NCBI GenBank assembly: GCA_036346395.1
Contig: CM070601.1
Location: forward strand, 20,333,763 to 20,397,762
Direction: 5' to 3'
Length of the DNA: 64,000 nucleotides
Origin: Hsuehochloa calcarea
Lineage: Eukaryota > Streptophyta > Magnoliopsida > Poales > Poaceae
Shown one piece after another: positions 10,977 to 23,950 of this stretch. The translations under genes and the position numbers were made by a program. Each line of letters begins with the position of its first letter. Positions within the stretch are counted from its first letter, which is position 1. The notes below the pieces were generated by a model that ran no database searches, had not been told where the DNA came from, and saw only the letters and a list, made by a program, of their open reading frames with translations.

Positions 10977-11330
10977 TCTTCGTGTTCTTCTTTGATCCAT
11001 CGTCGTCGTGTGTCTCTCTTCCAGCTCGAGGTTCGCCTGGCTGCGGTTGCTTTGCCCAGCAGGGAACCTGTCTACTTCGGGTTCGTTCCTCTGGTTTTCT
11101 TTTGGTGTCTTCTTTTTTGACTATTTTTGTTTTCTTGGTTTCCCTGCGCTGTGCTCTCCTTTCTTCGTCTTCTTCTTTGATCCATCGTCGTTGTTTGCCT
11201 CTCTTCCAGCTCGAGGTTCATTTGACTGCGATTGCTTTGCCAGTTTGTTCCAGCGGTTTCCTTTTAACGTCTTTTTCTTTGACTCTTTTTGTTTTCTTGG
11301 TTTCCCTGCTCTTCCAGGTCGAGGCCCGGT
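10977..11330 (+). repeat. Diverged tandem repeat, two copies of about 180 bp
   Basis: TTTGATCCATCGTCGTCGTGTG...CTTCCAGCTCGAGGTTCG near 10990-11040 recurs near 11175-11220 with small changes, including the following TTTTCTTGGTTTCCCTGC block. Length differences that are not multiples of three argue against coding. It lies in the Helitron leader. Confidence 0.7.
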
Positions 11331-11684
11331 TGACCGTTGGTTTATCGCTTTTTTCTTTTGTATCTCTTGATATTGTTGGTGTAGTGCTTCCTTCGTCTTC
11401 CTTCTGCTTTGGCTGTGGCTGAATGTTGTTGCTATCTCGCGATTTGCTGTCTAGACTTTTGGCCCGGCCCAGGGATTTAGAGGCCGAACCGCTGTGCTGG
11501 CTTGTCCTATACATAGTTTACGTTCCCGTGCAGTCATCGATCCAGGGATTGATTTCGCCTCGTTTCTTCCGTCGCCTCATTTCGTCGTTCCCCCTTTTCT
11601 CCTGCTTCTCTCTGCGCGGCGGCGACAGCACGGCCGAGGGTCCGACTCTGACCTCCGATTTCCAGTGCCCAGCGCCGTTGTTGG

Positions 11685-11990
11685 CCCCCGCCTCTCCGTC
11701 GCTCAGCACATCGACTTGGCCCGTCGCCTCGTCGTTGTCGCCATGGACGGTCTTGGCCGCCTCCGCGGCCGATGGGCATCGTCAACCTGCGGCTTTCCGT
11801 CGCCCAGTAGGCCGGTTTTGCCCTCTGTCTCCGTCGCTCAACGGATTGACTTGGCCCGCCGCCTCGTCGTTGTCGCCATGGACAGTGCCGCCGGCCTCCT
11901 GCGCCGATGGGCACTGTCGACCTCTGCCTTTCCGTTGCCCAGCAGAGCCGATTTCGCCCTCCGTCTCCTTCTTTGCATTTCCGTTGTCCA
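11685..11990 (+). repeat. GC-rich tandem repeat, period about 136 bp
   Basis: The block CTCCGTCGCTCAGCAC...GACTTGGCCCGTCGCC...GTCGTTGTCGCCATGGAC starting near 11692 recurs near 11828. A shorter third piece starts near 11960. The open frames across it are most likely a by-product of the composition. Confidence 0.7.
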
Positions 11991-12310
11991 GCACCTCAGA
12001 TTTCGTCTAGATCTCATACATCGATTTTGGTTCTGTGCGAATATTTCAGATCGAATTTCTGAGATTTCGCTGTTTTTGATGGTTTCGTCCACACAAAAAA
12101 CGTTTTCCCTGATTCTCTCACGGCCCTTTCATTTTGTATTTCGTTATTGATGACGCAGTTTTAGTTTGCATTTGCATGGTGTTTGTCGTTCACTGCGTCT
12201 GTTCTTCATTTGATTATTTCACTTACCTTGTGTGTTTACGTCAGTCGGCTACGGTATCCTTAGCTGTTTTTCTGCTTGCCTGCGTAAGTTGTGACATATT
12301 GTTTGTGCAG

Positions 12311-15300
12311 GGATTAGTAAATCACCGTCGTCTTTTGGAATTCGGCTGCCCTTTTATTTCCGGTGACATTCAGGTATTGCCATGTTGTATTGTAATATGA
12401 ACCGTTGAAAAATCCGCAATCATGTATTGTCAATTCTTTCGACACACCATGGTGGTTTGCGATAATTGCTTCTCGATAAACTGTCATTGCTCGACAAAAC
12501 TTTCGCATCTTGCATCGGTGCATTCTGTAAATGATTTCTCGTGTCTCGATACCTACCATGTATCCTAGAATGACCTCCTGTTACAGTTTAGTGAAAAGCC
12601 AAAATTTCGGATCGAAATTCTAAAACTGTATGCTTGGCCAAACCGTGTGATTTCGTTGCGTTATCAAAAAATACCCTAGCAACTGTCACAGCAGTGGATG
12701 GGTGCTTTAGAGATATGAAGTGAACATATCTGCTATACCTCTCAACAATAACCAAAATTGCACTGTGATGTTCAGATTTAAAATGGCACTGTCATGTTCA
12801 GATTTAGATAGATTTCTAATAAAACCCAGATAGCTTCTCAAATCTCAGATAACTAGCATGTATCCTAGAACATTTCCCTGTTGCGGTTGAGTGAAACCAC
12901 TTTGGTTTGTAATCCGATATTAACACTAATCCAGATCTTCTTGATGAAGCTTTCAGATAACATAGATCCTTTTGTATTGGACCTGGTGACAACCAGTTTT
13001 GCTGATAGTTTTCTAACAAAATCATCCATATCATAGCAATTTAGAACTTACTATAACCGCACCTGTTGGATCGCTGCTGTAACTTGCAACCGAAACAGAT
13101 GACCTGCTCTTCACAATGTGTTAACTGATTTGTTATGCTCACCTCTTTTAGATTGAGATTTGTGTTGCAGTTTGATTAACTTTACCGTGCCCTTCTTTTA
13201 TAATTCTAAAGTTAAGCTTTGATCCTTCCAGTCACATAAAATTTGTTCATACATTTTTGCTGTTGTCATGTTACGTTATCACCTGTGTGTTTATTTGTGA
13301 CCCAATATTAGCACTGATTCAGATCTTCTTAATGAACTTTTCAGTTAGTATAGATCTTTTTATATTGGACCAGTACTGCTAATAGTTTTTTTTTTGCAAA
13401 ATCATCCGCATCATAAGAATTTAAAACTTCTGTAACCGCACTTGTTGGATTGCCGTTGTAACTTGCAACCAAAACAGATGACTTGCTCTTCGCAATGTGT
13501 TAGTTGGTTTGTTATTCCTCGCCTCTTTTATATCATGGCCTTCTTCTGTAATTCTAAAGTTAACCTTTGATCCTTCCGGTGACATAAAATTTGTTCATGC
13601 ACTTTTACTATTATCATGTTACATGATTCTAACGTAGCTACTATTCTCAGCTTTCATACTGATTTTGCCTTTGTACTGAGATTCCAGATTGTGATTTCCG
13701 AAATTGTATACTTAGGCAGACCATGTAATTTTAGCGTATTGTCCAAAAATACTCAGTTAACTTTAACAGTACTAAATGAGTAGTTTAGAGGTATGAAATG
13801 AACATATTTCGCATGTCTATCGGTGATGACCAAAATTATATTGTATTATGATCCTCAAATTTAGATAGACCTTCAACAAAATCTACATTAATATTTTGTC
13901 AGGTTTCTTGGGATACTGGTGGTGCCTGCAGTAAGCCTGATGTCTTATAGTGTTAACTTTTTTTCAGAATTATCCACATCGTAGGAAATTAGAACTTCCT
14001 ATGGCCAAACCAATAAGACCACCAATATAACTTGCAACCGAAATAGACGCCCTGCTGTTGACAGTGCATTTGTAATCCAATATTAGCACCAATTCAAATC
14101 TTCTTGATGAAACTTTCAGATAGCATAGATCCTTTTATAGTACGTCCAGTCACGACCAGTTATGCTAATAGTTTTTTTAGCAGAATCATCTGTATCGTAG
14201 GAACTTATAACTTCCTGTAACCGTACCTGTTGAATTGTTGTTGTAACTTGCAACCAAAACACATGACTTGCTCTTCACAATGCATTAACTGGTTTATTAT
14301 CTTTGCCTCATTTATATTGAAATTTGTGTAAGAGTTCAATAAACTCTATCATGTCCTCCTTCTGTGATTCTGAAGTTAAACTTTGATCATTCCAATGACA
14401 TAAAAGCTATTCATGCAATTTGACTATTGTCATGTTACATTGTCGTGTGTGTGCTTACGGTATGTTTGTTTGTTATTTCGCTTGCCTGCGTAGATGTTGA
14501 CATGCTGTTTCTGTAGGAATTATTGAATTACCATCGTCTTACCAAGTCGCTTTGCCTGCATTGCTTACTGGTGACTTTCAGGTATTTGTTCATGCAGTTT
14601 CACTATTGCTCTATTGCATTGTCATGTACGTGGTTGCAATTAATAGGTTTCATTACTCTAGCATAGTTGCTATTCTCAGCTTTCATATTGATTTGGGCTT
14701 TGTACCGACATTCCAGTTCGTAATTCCAAAATTATATAGTTGGCCAGACCATGTAATCGTAGTACACTGTCAAAAAAATATTCGAATAACTTAAACAAAG
14801 AATAATCGACTATTTTAGAAGTATGAAATGGATATATTTAGCATACCAGTTGGTAATGACCAAAATTATATTGTGATCCTCAAATTTAGATAGACCTTGA
14901 ACAAAATCCACATTAATATCTTGTCAGATTCCTTGCGATACTGATGGTGGCGGGTGTAAGCCTGATGTCTTATAATGTTTGTGCTTTGCTTGTTGACAAA
15001 CTGTACATTACCTAACAGAGCTTTCAGCGTTTTGTTTCGGTCCATTCCGAGTGAATAACTTCTTAAGTCCCAGATGACTAACATACGTCTTAGAACGCGT
15101 TCCTATTGCAATTGACTGAAAGGCTTAAATCAATTTAATTTGTAACCCAATGCTGGCACAAGTCCAGATTTTCTTGATGAGCCTCCAGATAATATAAATA
15201 TTTTTTCATTGGACAGCCACAACCGATTTTGCTAATAACTTTTTAGCAAAAAAAATCCACATCGCAGTAATTTATAACTTCCTATGGTCAAACCGATAGG

Positions 15301-15620
15301 ACATGCTCTTGACACTGCATCAGTTGGTCTATTGTCCTCACCTCTTTAATATCGAAACTTATATTAGAGCCCAACTAACTGTGTCGTGGCCTTCTTCTGT
15401 AGTTCTAAGGTTAAATTTTGATCCTCATTTATCTCGTAATCTCTTAATTTATTAAAGCGTCTGGATTCCACGTCCTGCTGTTGACAGTACATTAGTTGGT
15501 TTATTGTCCTTACCTCTTTTAGATCAAAACTTATATTAAAATCCCATTAACTCTGTCATGGCCTTTTCCTGCAGTTCTGAAGTTAAATTTTGATCCTCCA
15601 ACTGACATATAATTTGTTCG
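12311..15620 (+). repeat. Diverged long tandem array in the Helitron leader
   Basis: Several sequence blocks recur in the same order and orientation. The block AGATCTTCTTGATGAA...CATAGATCC starts near 12930, 13320, 14095 and 15165. The block TATGAAATGAACATATTT...GACCAAAATTATATTG occurs near 12715 (diverged), 13790 and 14820, a spacing of about 1.05 kb. An exon-like block ending in CAGGTATT, preceded by an acceptor, occurs at 12311-12380 and 14518-14585. Divergence is far higher than in the copia LTRs, so the array is older than recent insertions. Confidence 0.7.
15440..15475 (+). other. Second, internal copy of the Helitron 5' terminus
   Basis: TCTCTTAATTTATTAAAGCG at 15440 is identical to the outer terminus at 10553. 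It is followed, as there, by two variable bases, TGGATTCC, and a similar CGTCC. It is again preceded by AA. Only one 3' terminus was found in the element. Confidence 0.8.
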
Positions 15621-16873
15621 TATAATTTTACCAATGCCATGTTACATCGTCATGTGCATGCTTATGATTACTAGGTTTCATGGCTCTAGCATGGTTGGTA
15701 TTTTTACTTTTTTCACGTGATTTCTTTGTTTGCTTTGTTCGCTTTAGTTTTGTGTTCATGTTTCGGTTCTGCTGAATAGGTGTTCTTTGTCTTCGTGTGA
15801 TTGGTTAGACCAATCTCACACATTCTCTTTTGAATTCTTGGATGCCCTCTGCTTGGTGTCAGCTGCGTTCTGATTAACCTCAGGCACCTTTCGATGCCAA
15901 TGACCCATCGTAGCGTCGCTGATTCCGCAGTTATTCAAGAACGACGCGACCATGTGCTTTTTCTTGGTGTCATATTGCTCTTCGACCTTCTTTACAAACG
16001 CTAATGCTTGTTTATGCTGCCCTTATGGTAGATCGTGTAGATGACCTACCAGCGCATCATGTCTTGCCTTCACTCCCTGTATCTGCATTGCAGCTAGGTA
16101 CGTTTGTGCCATTTGCGTGCACTATGTCAGTTTGTCTTATCTATCAACCACTCAGTGTTGTCCGCTCATGTTGTCGTATGTTATGCTCGGATGAATTATT
16201 CCGTGTCCGCCCTTGGATTGTTCTGTGATCGTTCTTTGCTTTCCCTATGTTTGTGCCACTCAGTGATTCGCTTACCTTATTTCCCTTTGACTCTATTCCT
16301 TGCTGTCTGTGCCGATGCTTCCAGCCCAATCTATTCCATCGGGAGTTGCTGCACATGCACCAAACAGTATTACTCCCTTTACATTTCATTGTCCTTTTAT
16401 CTTTCTTTCATAGCTTCGTTTGCCTCATTCGTGTTCCATTATTTCCTTACGTGTTATAGGAGATCATTTCTGTCCTGTTGTGCGCTCTTCAGTTGCACGA
16501 GAAAATCGTAGGAGAAGGCTCTTGTCCAACAGACGTCGAGCGTTTAGTCTTCAAGGTTATATACTGCCCTCAATTTCCGTGGAAATCATCTCTTGTGCTT
16601 CACAAATAATTTATCCTATTAGTGCTCAGTATGGTTCTTCTATGGTTTTTCTGTTTCTTGGTTTCTCAAAAATACACTGTACAGACACGATACCCAGAAG
16701 CCCATCTGTTATCCCTACACTTTCCTTGCCAGCTGACTATGTCCAAATACTTAAAGGTTAGCTTGATCCTTTGGATTTGCTTATTGTTGCTGATTATAAC
16801 TTCCATTCGCTTCATATGGATTATTTTTCCTTACCTCCATTTTCGGATGGCATTTATTTACAGCCACATATTC
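15621..16873 (+). other. Helitron segment upstream of the Rep/helicase gene, possible 5' exons
   Basis: One candidate exon, about 16460-16550, lies between an acceptor-like GTTATAG and a donor-like CAAGGTTATA. It encodes an Arg-rich segment (ARENRRRRLLSNRRRAF), which suits the basic N-terminus of plant Helitron helicases. Exon limits here are inference and no start codon is assigned. Confidence 0.35.
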
Positions 16874-19800
16874 AGATCGTTCTTACTACGGTGCTCCCGA
16901 CTATGTGTGCACACATTGTTCGGCTATTTATTGGTATCAAGAAAGGGTTTCTGGTCAAAGCGCGCTCACTCACAGGCGTATTTCTTATAATCTATGCTGT
17001 CGAGCTGGAAGAATTTCTCTACCACCGTCCAGGTCATGGCCATCACCGTTGCAGGATCTTGTTTGTTTTAATGGTGGGCCAAGGTCTAATCAGTTCATGC
17101 GGTTGATCAAGGAATATAATGCTCTCTTTGCATTTACTTCCCTTGGAGTTCATATTGACAGAAGTATCAATACTGGTGCTGGCCCTTACGTATTCCGAAT
17201 AAACGGTGTTGTTCATCATCGTATTGGTTCACTTCTACCAGCTGATGGGAAGCGCCCTGAATATGCCCAACTATACATATATGATACTCAGAACGAGGTA
17301 CAGAATAGGCTAGCTATTTTCCAGGATAGTCCATCACATCGTGAAGAGCCAGATCCTTCTATTGTAGCTTCTCTCATTGATATGCTTGATAGATACAACC
17401 CATTGGTTAGACAGTTTAGACTGGCGTGGGACCGTTTGTTTTCTCCAAACTCTCCAGACATTAGCATCCACCTCATCCAAGCAGCATTTAATCGCATGGC
17501 GCTCGGATAGCCTACCATCTTCCTCGAGTTGGTCGCTTTGATTATTGGAGATTTCTCTGGTGATGTATCCGCATTTGACATTGTCGTACAAACACAACAT
17601 GGTGATTTCAAGCAAGTATCACCACTTCATCCAGCTTTAATGTCTTTACAATATCCTCTTCTATTCCCGTATGGTGATAAGGGTTTTCACCTTGGCATTA
17701 AGTATCGTGAAACTGATGATTTCCGTGCTACAATTCGCGAAAATGTTTCCATGCGTGAGTTCTATTGTTACTACCTACACTATCGTACAGGAGAACCTAA
17801 TGTTTTTACCTGCTCTGGTAGATTGTCAGACCAAATAATTGTCAATTCCTTCTCCTGCATAGAAGCGAATCGGCTTTCTTTTCATACTTTCAATCAAGAC
17901 AAACTTAGGTCCGACACATACCAAGGTATAACAGATGCTGTTGCTCAAGGTGCCCAGACTGGCAAAGATGTTGGTATTAGGACAATATTGCCTGCTAGCT
18001 TCATTGGTAGTAGAAGATATATGGCTCAGAACTATTATGATTCAATGGCTTTATGTCGGTCATATGGTGCTCCAGATTTATTCACTACATTCACATGCAA
18101 TCCAAAATGGCCGGAAATCATTGATGCACTACGCCATGAACCTGGCCAGTGCCCTTCTGATAGGTCTGATATTGTGACTCGTGTTTACCACATGAAATTA
18201 CAAGAATATCTCATCGACATTAAAGATGGGAGCGCTTTCGGTCCCATTCGAGCAGGTGTTTTCCCTTTGTCCTCTTATCTATTTGCCTACTCAATTTAAA
18301 AAATATATTTCTAAATGATCTTTCAATCTTTTGTTCTTCGTAGTGATATATACTGTTGAATTCCAGAAAAGAGGACTTCCTCATGTGCATATACTTACAT
18401 GGCTCAAGAATCGAGCTGATGGGCCCACACCTGCTTTTATTGATAGGCTCATTTCAGCAGAAATACCAGATATTTCTCGTGATCCGCTTGGCTATGCTTT
18501 GGTAGAAGAGTTTATGATGCATGGTCCATGTGGAGAACTTAATCATAAATGTCCTTGCATGAAAAAGGTAAGTGCTCAAAATGGTATCCGGCGAGCACCA
18601 AAACGAGACCATCGTTGATGAAAATGGCTTCCCAATATATCGTCGTCGTGACGATGATAGATTCATTGTCAAGCATGGTGTTAGACTTGATAATAGATGG
18701 GTTGTCCCACATAACCTGCCGATGCTTAAAAAGTACCAAGCACATCTTAATGTAGAATGGTGCAACAAGACAAATCTTGTGAAGTATCTTTTCAAGTACT
18801 GCATGAAAGGTCATGATTGTGCTTCTTTGTCATTTAGTGCTACCGACACTTCACAGCCCTCTACAAGTAAAGTGAAGAATATTTCGACTGATGAGATTGC
18901 CGAATATGTCAGGTCTCGCTATTTATCAACATGTGAGGCGAGCTGGCGATTGTTTGGTTTCGAAATTCATGCTCGGATGCCTTCGGTTGAACGCTTGGCT
19001 GTCCATTTACCTGGCATGACCAGGGTTTCATTTACAGAAACTTCAGTCTTAACTAATGTGCTTCATGATCCAAATGGGTCTAAAAGCACCTTGACTGAAT
19101 GGTTCGTAGCAAACCAACGCCATGTAGAAGCACATAGCCACACTTACTGTGAATTCCCGACAAAATGGACATGGAACATTGATCGTAAAGTGTGGTCAAA
19201 CCGTAAGAGAGGTACTAAAGTTGGCAGGCTCGTGCATGTTCACCCGGGCACCGGCGAACTTTTCTATTTGAGGATGCTACTCATGGTTGTCCGAGGTGCC
19301 AAATGTTACCAAGACCTGAGAACATATGAAGGTGTCATGTACGAAACATTCAGACAAGCATGCCATGCACGTGGCCTCATCGGTGATGACGTTGAATGGT
19401 TTTCGCTTTTTGACGAAGCTATTGTATGGGCAACATCATCACAACTCAGGCATCTTTTCATGTCTGTTGTCCAGTACAATGACGTTGGTGATGTACGTAT
19501 GTTGTTTGATAAATACTGGCGTTGCATGACTGATGACATCGCATACAAGATGTCCCATTCACTTGGTATACGTCCATATACAATGCCTGATAATTTGTTA
19601 CATATGCAATTGTTAAAAGAACTGAATTATCTCTTCGCTAATAACGGTCTCTCTTTAACATCCTACAATCTCTCAATGTCACTTGACGGACATGAACAGA
19701 ACCATGGTAATAGACTTATTACAGAAGAGCTATGTTATGATAGATTAAAACTTGAGACACAATCATCATCTATGTATCACAGCCTAAACAATGAACAACG

Positions 19801-21247
19801 TTTTATCTACGATAGGATCATGTACTCTATCTCAAATGATCAACCATGCTTCTATTTTGTATCTGGACATGGAGGTACAGGTAAAACATTCCTCTGGAAT
19901 TCAATCATATCTCGTATTAGATCCGAAGGCAAGATCGTGTTAGCCGTTGCTTCATCGGGAATTGCTTCTTTGTTGTTACCGGGTGGTCGAACCGCACACT
20001 CGCGCTTTCGAATTCCTATTGATATAGATGATTGGAGCATTTGTGATATTCGTCGTGGCACGATGCTTGCAGAACTTATTTAAAAGAGTGCCTTGATTTT
20101 GTGGGACGAAGCCCCGATGACACACAGACGATGTTTTGAGGCACTTGATCGTACTATGCGAGATATCCTTTCCTCCGATAATCCTTCAAACACAACTATT
20201 CCATTCGGTGGGAAACCTGTTGTACTCGGTGGTGATTTCAGGCAGGTATTACCAGTTATTCAAGGAGCTACACGCACAGAAACTATTGCTGCTTCTCTTA
20301 TCAAATCATCGCTGTGGAAATATGTCCAGATCCTTAGACTTACCATAAATATGCGTCTTACCACAGCGTTTACTACTGCTGGTGATCAAAACGATGCAGC
20401 CGACTTTGCTCAATGGGTGCTTGCCGTTGGCGAAGGTCGTGTTCCTATGGAAAAACACCCAGGAGACACACATGCATCATGGATACAAATATCTCCTGAA
20501 TTATTGCTTACACCGACTGCTGATAACTTAAATGTAATTATTGATACCGTTTACGATGATTTCGATCATAACTACAGTTCAATTCCCTACCTATCATCTC
20601 GTGCCATTGTGTGTCCGTTGAACACTTCAGTTGACAGAATTAATGATTCGGTACTCCAAAAGGTACCGGGAGATTCTAAACAATACCTAAGTTATGACAC
20701 TATTGGTGATGCTCTTGACCATTCATCTGATCTCGAGTTGTTATATCCCACTGAATTTCTCAATTCAATAAGTATCAAGAATTTCCCAGAACATATCCTC
20801 TCACTCAAAGTTGGTGTACCCATTGTTCTTCTAAGAAATATGAACCAAACAATGGGCCTATGCAATGGTACACGCCTTCTGCTAACTAAATTAGGAACCC
20901 ATGTGCTTGAAAGTACAATTATGACAGGAACACACATTGGTGAAAGAGTTTGCATACCACGAATAGTTCTTAACTCAAAAAATCAAAAATGGCCGTTTAC
21001 ATTACGACGACGCCAATTCCCAGTTAGACTGTGTTATGCAATGACAATAAATAAATGTCAGGGACAGACTCTTCAGAAAGTCGGTATTTATCTAAAGAAC
21101 CCCGTTTTCACTCATGGCCAACTCTATGTTGCTGTATCAAGGGTGACATCGAGACAAGGACTGAGTATTTTGATTGAAAATGAAGATGGTTCAATTGGAT
21201 CAAAGACAAGAAATATTGTATATGATGATGTTCTAGAATTTTTGTAG
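16874..21247 (+). pseudogene. Helitron Rep/PIF1-type helicase (RepHel), lightly broken
   Basis: The family nicks and transfers a DNA strand through a HUH Rep domain and unwinds it with a PIF1-like helicase. Domain order: a Cys-rich N-terminal region near 16880-17010 (YVCTHCSAIYWYQERV); the Helitron-like N domain at 17530-18255; the HUH site GLPHVHIL with HxH at 18382-18390; the Tyr/Lys motif KYLFKYCMKG near 18783-18812; and the helicase from 19780, with Walker A GHGGTGKT (19865-19888), Walker B ILWDEAPM, GGDFRQVLPVI, and INKCQGQTLQKVG, ending in TAG at 21245. A GT-AG intron occupies 18256-18343. Lesions: two frame changes at about 17490-17530, one frame change near 18590, and an in-frame TAA at 20081-20083 between Walker A and Walker B. 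Catalytic motifs are otherwise intact. Confidence 0.9.
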
Positions 21248-23197
21248 GTACTCCATTTATTTGCCAACTTTTTCCTTTTTCCCCTTACTGACATTTGCTA
21301 TCGATCTAACCTGTACTAAACATACGAACATGTGCGCATAATGCGGTTGACAGCTTCTACTTGCATGTAATCTGTTTCTTTTGTGTATGCTCATAACCAT
21401 ACTAAGTCTTGCACATTCCAATTATTCATTGATGATTGCATAGCCATGTTCGGTATTTTGCTTTCATACTTGTTGTTACTAACAAAACCTAAATAACAAG
21501 GTGCTTTGCTTTACTATACCTATTCCTTTAGCAAAATGTTGATGAACTTACTTATTTAAGATACCTATTTCACTGCAGATGATTTGTGCTTCCTATCATA
21601 TGCTTATTCACTTATACACACATGTGTGGACAATTGTTCTTACAATTTCTGTGCATTTTTTTTATACACCTCTACATCACACTTATACTTTCTCCTCTTG
21701 AATTCTACTACATAAACACACAAATGTGTTGATCTTCTATTGAACAAAAAGATACCTAGCACCATAGTAATGTGTTAATACTTTCGTTCAGTCCGTGGTG
21801 TATGTAATCATCTACTGTCACAAAATTATAACATTCACCTGTTGTTGTACCGTTCTTTTTTATTATCATATTTACTTTCTTGTGAACAATCGAAACTCTT
21901 TGATTCAACTAAACGCATTTCGTCAAAGGTTGAAACCAAACAAATTGCTTTGGTAATGAAAAAAAGTTCACTGCCGTTATAAACTATTCAAACTGCTTCA
22001 ATTTGACATATTTACCATTTATTTTGATGCTGTTCTCCCTTTGTAGAGCCCACCTATGTTTTCTTTGCCTTTCCAATACTCCAACATGCCAGTACCACAT
22101 AAAATAATTCAACGCTTTTACATTTCCAATTTTATAATACATCTGTGCCAGTGCAACTGAACAGTATATACAACAGTAGTAAATTGTAATTCTTTCGTAC
22201 TTTCATCCAGATTTTTTTTTTAAAAAAAAACTTATCTCATATGTTTATGCATACCAAACAAATGTTTTATCCAATAACATAACAAACTGTTATTTGTGAT
22301 TTCAGGAAAAACAATCTCTGAATTGAGCGACAAACAACTGCATGCAAAGGTATTACAAAATGGAACATATTCTTATGATTATTTGACTACTTTTGTTCAA
22401 GAAACGTCTTCTAGCATGTTCAAGCAGTAATCTGATTTTCATACTTTATCTACACTTTGCTAAGTATATTGCATATCCTGGACCTCCCTCATTTAAACAT
22501 GGTTGCCATTTATTGGATACTGTTCTCTATCTTTAAACGTCATTTCTGTTTTATTTGCCTTCCCAATACTCTAACATGGCAGTACCACGTAAAATAAATG
22601 AACAAATTTATAATTTCATTTTTATAATACTGGTACAACAAGTGCAGGTGAATAACATAGCTGCTGATTCAAAATTATTATTCTTTCATACTCCATTTAA
22701 TTGAAATAAAATACAACATGTCTCATCTATTAATATGTTCTGAGCAAATATTGTATCCAATGACATGATAGCCTATTCTTTGTTATTTCAGGAAAAAAGA
22801 TCTCTAAATTCTGTACCACACGTCTACATGTGAAGTCTTACAAAATTTAACATATTCCTATGATAATTTAACTGCTTCTGTTCAGAAAACATATTCTGAC
22901 ATATTCAACCGATGATCTGATTTTAACACTCTGATTACACTTTTCAACATGTGTTACATATCTTGGATTTCACCGGTTTCTCATTTGGTAACTTTTGCTG
23001 CATGAACATCTATACATGTTTACAGATTATGAGTTCACACAAGCTACAGATCATTGCAACATGTGCAGAAATAGTTTATCTATTTACCTGTACTATGAAC
23101 AACCATTATGTGAACATGCCTATCTTCAATACACTACTCATTTTCAATTGCAATGCTCATGAAACTAAATTTCCTCTTTATGGTTCGTTCTATTCAG
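21248..23197 (+). other. Spacer between the two Helitron genes
   Basis: About 1.95 kb of AT-rich sequence with no supported coding region. It contains the tandem duplication at 22020-22970. It may hold the promoter and 5' leader of the RPA-like gene, because PyAG acceptors precede conserved blocks, but no core promoter stands out. Confidence 0.5.
22020..22970 (+). repeat. Diverged tandem duplication of about 480 bp
   Basis: A block containing CCAATACTCCAACATGCCAGTACCAC, with TTTCAGGAAAAA about 240 bp later, runs from about 22020 to 22490. It recurs from about 22510 to 22970 as CCAATACTCTAACATGGCAG and TTTCAGGAAAAA. Both copies keep an acceptor-like TTTCAG and a following A-rich block, so it may be a duplicated leader exon. 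Confidence 0.7.
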
Positions 23198-23407
23198 ATG
23201 GAATACGTTCTACTAAAAGATGTGACGCAAGAATCACATCGTTGGCGTGTACGTGTAAGAGCAACTCGTTTCTCCGAATATGCAGATGATAGTACTCCTA
23301 GAAAGGTCCTTCGTCTTGATTTCGTTCTTTTAGACGAGCAGGTCAGCCTTCTTTAATACATGTTATTTTCCCCCCTCCCCCCTGGCTCCTCTGTAATGTG
23401 TTAATAC

Positions 23408-23950
23408 TTTTGCCAGAATAAGTGAGCCATTCCCCCCTCCCCCCTGGCTCCTCTGTCTCCCTTCCTGAGCATGTTGTCTGCTATCTCTCTGTATTTGTTA
23501 GATATGAGTACCTGACAATGACCCTCATTTTGTTAAGGTGCTTAGCAATTGTAACTTAAAATGGCAAGAAGAATTACTAAGTAATTAGTATAAATTACAT
23601 GTTCAGACTCACTGAAAATTCTAAATTATTTTTCCCAAACATTGAGAATTCAGATTTGATTAAATTTCAAAAAGTTCGGAGTCTCAATTTATCCAACAAA
23701 TATGACAGTAGAGCTCCATCAAATCAGATAAGCACTCAAATTTGTTGAATAGCACGTGTCCAGTTAGCAAAATACACTCATATTAGCTAGGGACTGATCA
23801 AGGATGATTAGTTAGGAATTATTAGTCAATGAACTACCAAGTATGATGATTAATAGTGCCCTTTTAATTTGTGCTATCAGCATTTAGATAAATTACAAAA
23901 CCAGATTGGGTCAACATTACTAAACAATCACAATGCACCTTCCTTATGTA
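23408..23950 (+). repeat. 543-bp direct repeat, copy 1 (RPA-like intron)
   Basis: It runs from TTTTGCCAGAATAAGTGAGCC to CACCTTCCTTATGTA. It differs from copy 2 (24967-25510) by scattered substitutions and a few 1-3 nt indels. Its left part also shows a small duplication of a C-rich block (CCCCCCTCCCCCCTGGCTCC, seen at about 23371 and 23436). No terminal inverted repeats or LTR-type TG/CA ends are obvious. Confidence 0.85.

Noticed and set aside
10898..12150. Open frames of 120-218 codons in the Helitron leader
   Set aside because: They run across tandem repeats and a TA microsatellite. Repeat copies differ by non-triplet lengths and no domain is visible.
12311..15620. CRISPR-like array
   Set aside because: Repeats are long, diverged and irregularly spaced in a plant transposon. 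There is no short direct-repeat/spacer pattern anywhere in the window.
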